Origin: Archaeoglobaceae archaeon
Lineage (GTDB): Archaea > Halobacteriota > Archaeoglobi > Archaeoglobales > JdFR-42
Length of the DNA: 5,478 bases
Reading direction: 5' to 3'
NCBI GenBank assembly: GCA_015523685.1
Contig: WAJW01000225.1
Coordinates: 1 to 5,478, forward strand
Shown: positions 5,431 through 5,478 of the stretch, in pieces
Layout: the number at the start of each line of letters is the position of its first letter
Numbering within the stretch: position 1 is the first letter of the stretch
Translations under genes and position numbers: made by a program
Notes under the pieces: model-generated
Databases searched by the model: none
Seen by the model: the letters and a program-made list of their open reading frames with translations, nothing else
What the model was told of the DNA's origin: nothing

Positions 5431-5478
5431 TCCGTGATGCTCTTCACTCTGATCTTTTATGGTACCATCCAGATGTAC

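Overview
The window looks archaeal and most likely comes from the Archaeoglobales (Archaeoglobus/Ferroglobus/Geoglobus-like). This is inferred from several signs: TATA/BRE-like promoter elements, Shine-Dalgarno sites of the GGTGAT/GAGGTGAT type, very short intergenic gaps, Arg codons dominated by AGA/AGG, frequent ATA for Ile, and an archaeal-style lipoprotein. No RNA gene, insertion sequence, CRISPR array or long repeat was seen.

Layout. Bases 1-94 may hold the start of an unrecognised minus-strand gene running off the left edge (weak). Bases 95-218 are a promoter region with two back-to-back inverted repeats (164-180 and 181-200) that sit on the BRE/TATA region of the operon. Bases 219-4724 are a tightly packed plus-strand operon of five genes: a Tat-exported molybdopterin oxidoreductase catalytic subunit (869 aa), a four-cluster ferredoxin-like electron-transfer subunit (229 aa after start correction), a 26-residue single-helix membrane peptide, a diheme c-type cytochrome lipoprotein (139 aa), and a TorD-family chaperone (223 aa). 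Bases 4711-5430, and possibly on to the right edge, encode a seven-helix membrane protein on the minus strand. It converges on the operon and overlaps the chaperone gene by 14 bp.

How the genes fit together. The catalytic and Fe-S subunits are the A and B subunits of a complex iron-sulfur molybdoenzyme of the polysulfide/thiosulfate/tetrathionate/arsenate reductase type. The TorD-like protein would hold the catalytic subunit until cofactor insertion and Tat export, and the signal-less Fe-S subunit would travel with it. The usual NrfD/PsrC-type multi-helix quinone anchor is not in this operon. In its place are a one-helix micropeptide and a lipid-anchored diheme cytochrome with exactly four histidines, enough for two bis-His hemes. 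This suggests a complex on the outer face of the membrane that exchanges electrons through c-type hemes rather than through its own quinone subunit. Substrate and direction of catalysis cannot be read from the sequence.

Most interesting points: the unusual anchor-less, cytochrome-coupled complex; the 26-residue peptide, which lies in frame with the cytochrome and resembles its signal peptide; the double palindrome over the promoter; and the histidine-rich outer face of the neighbouring seven-helix protein.
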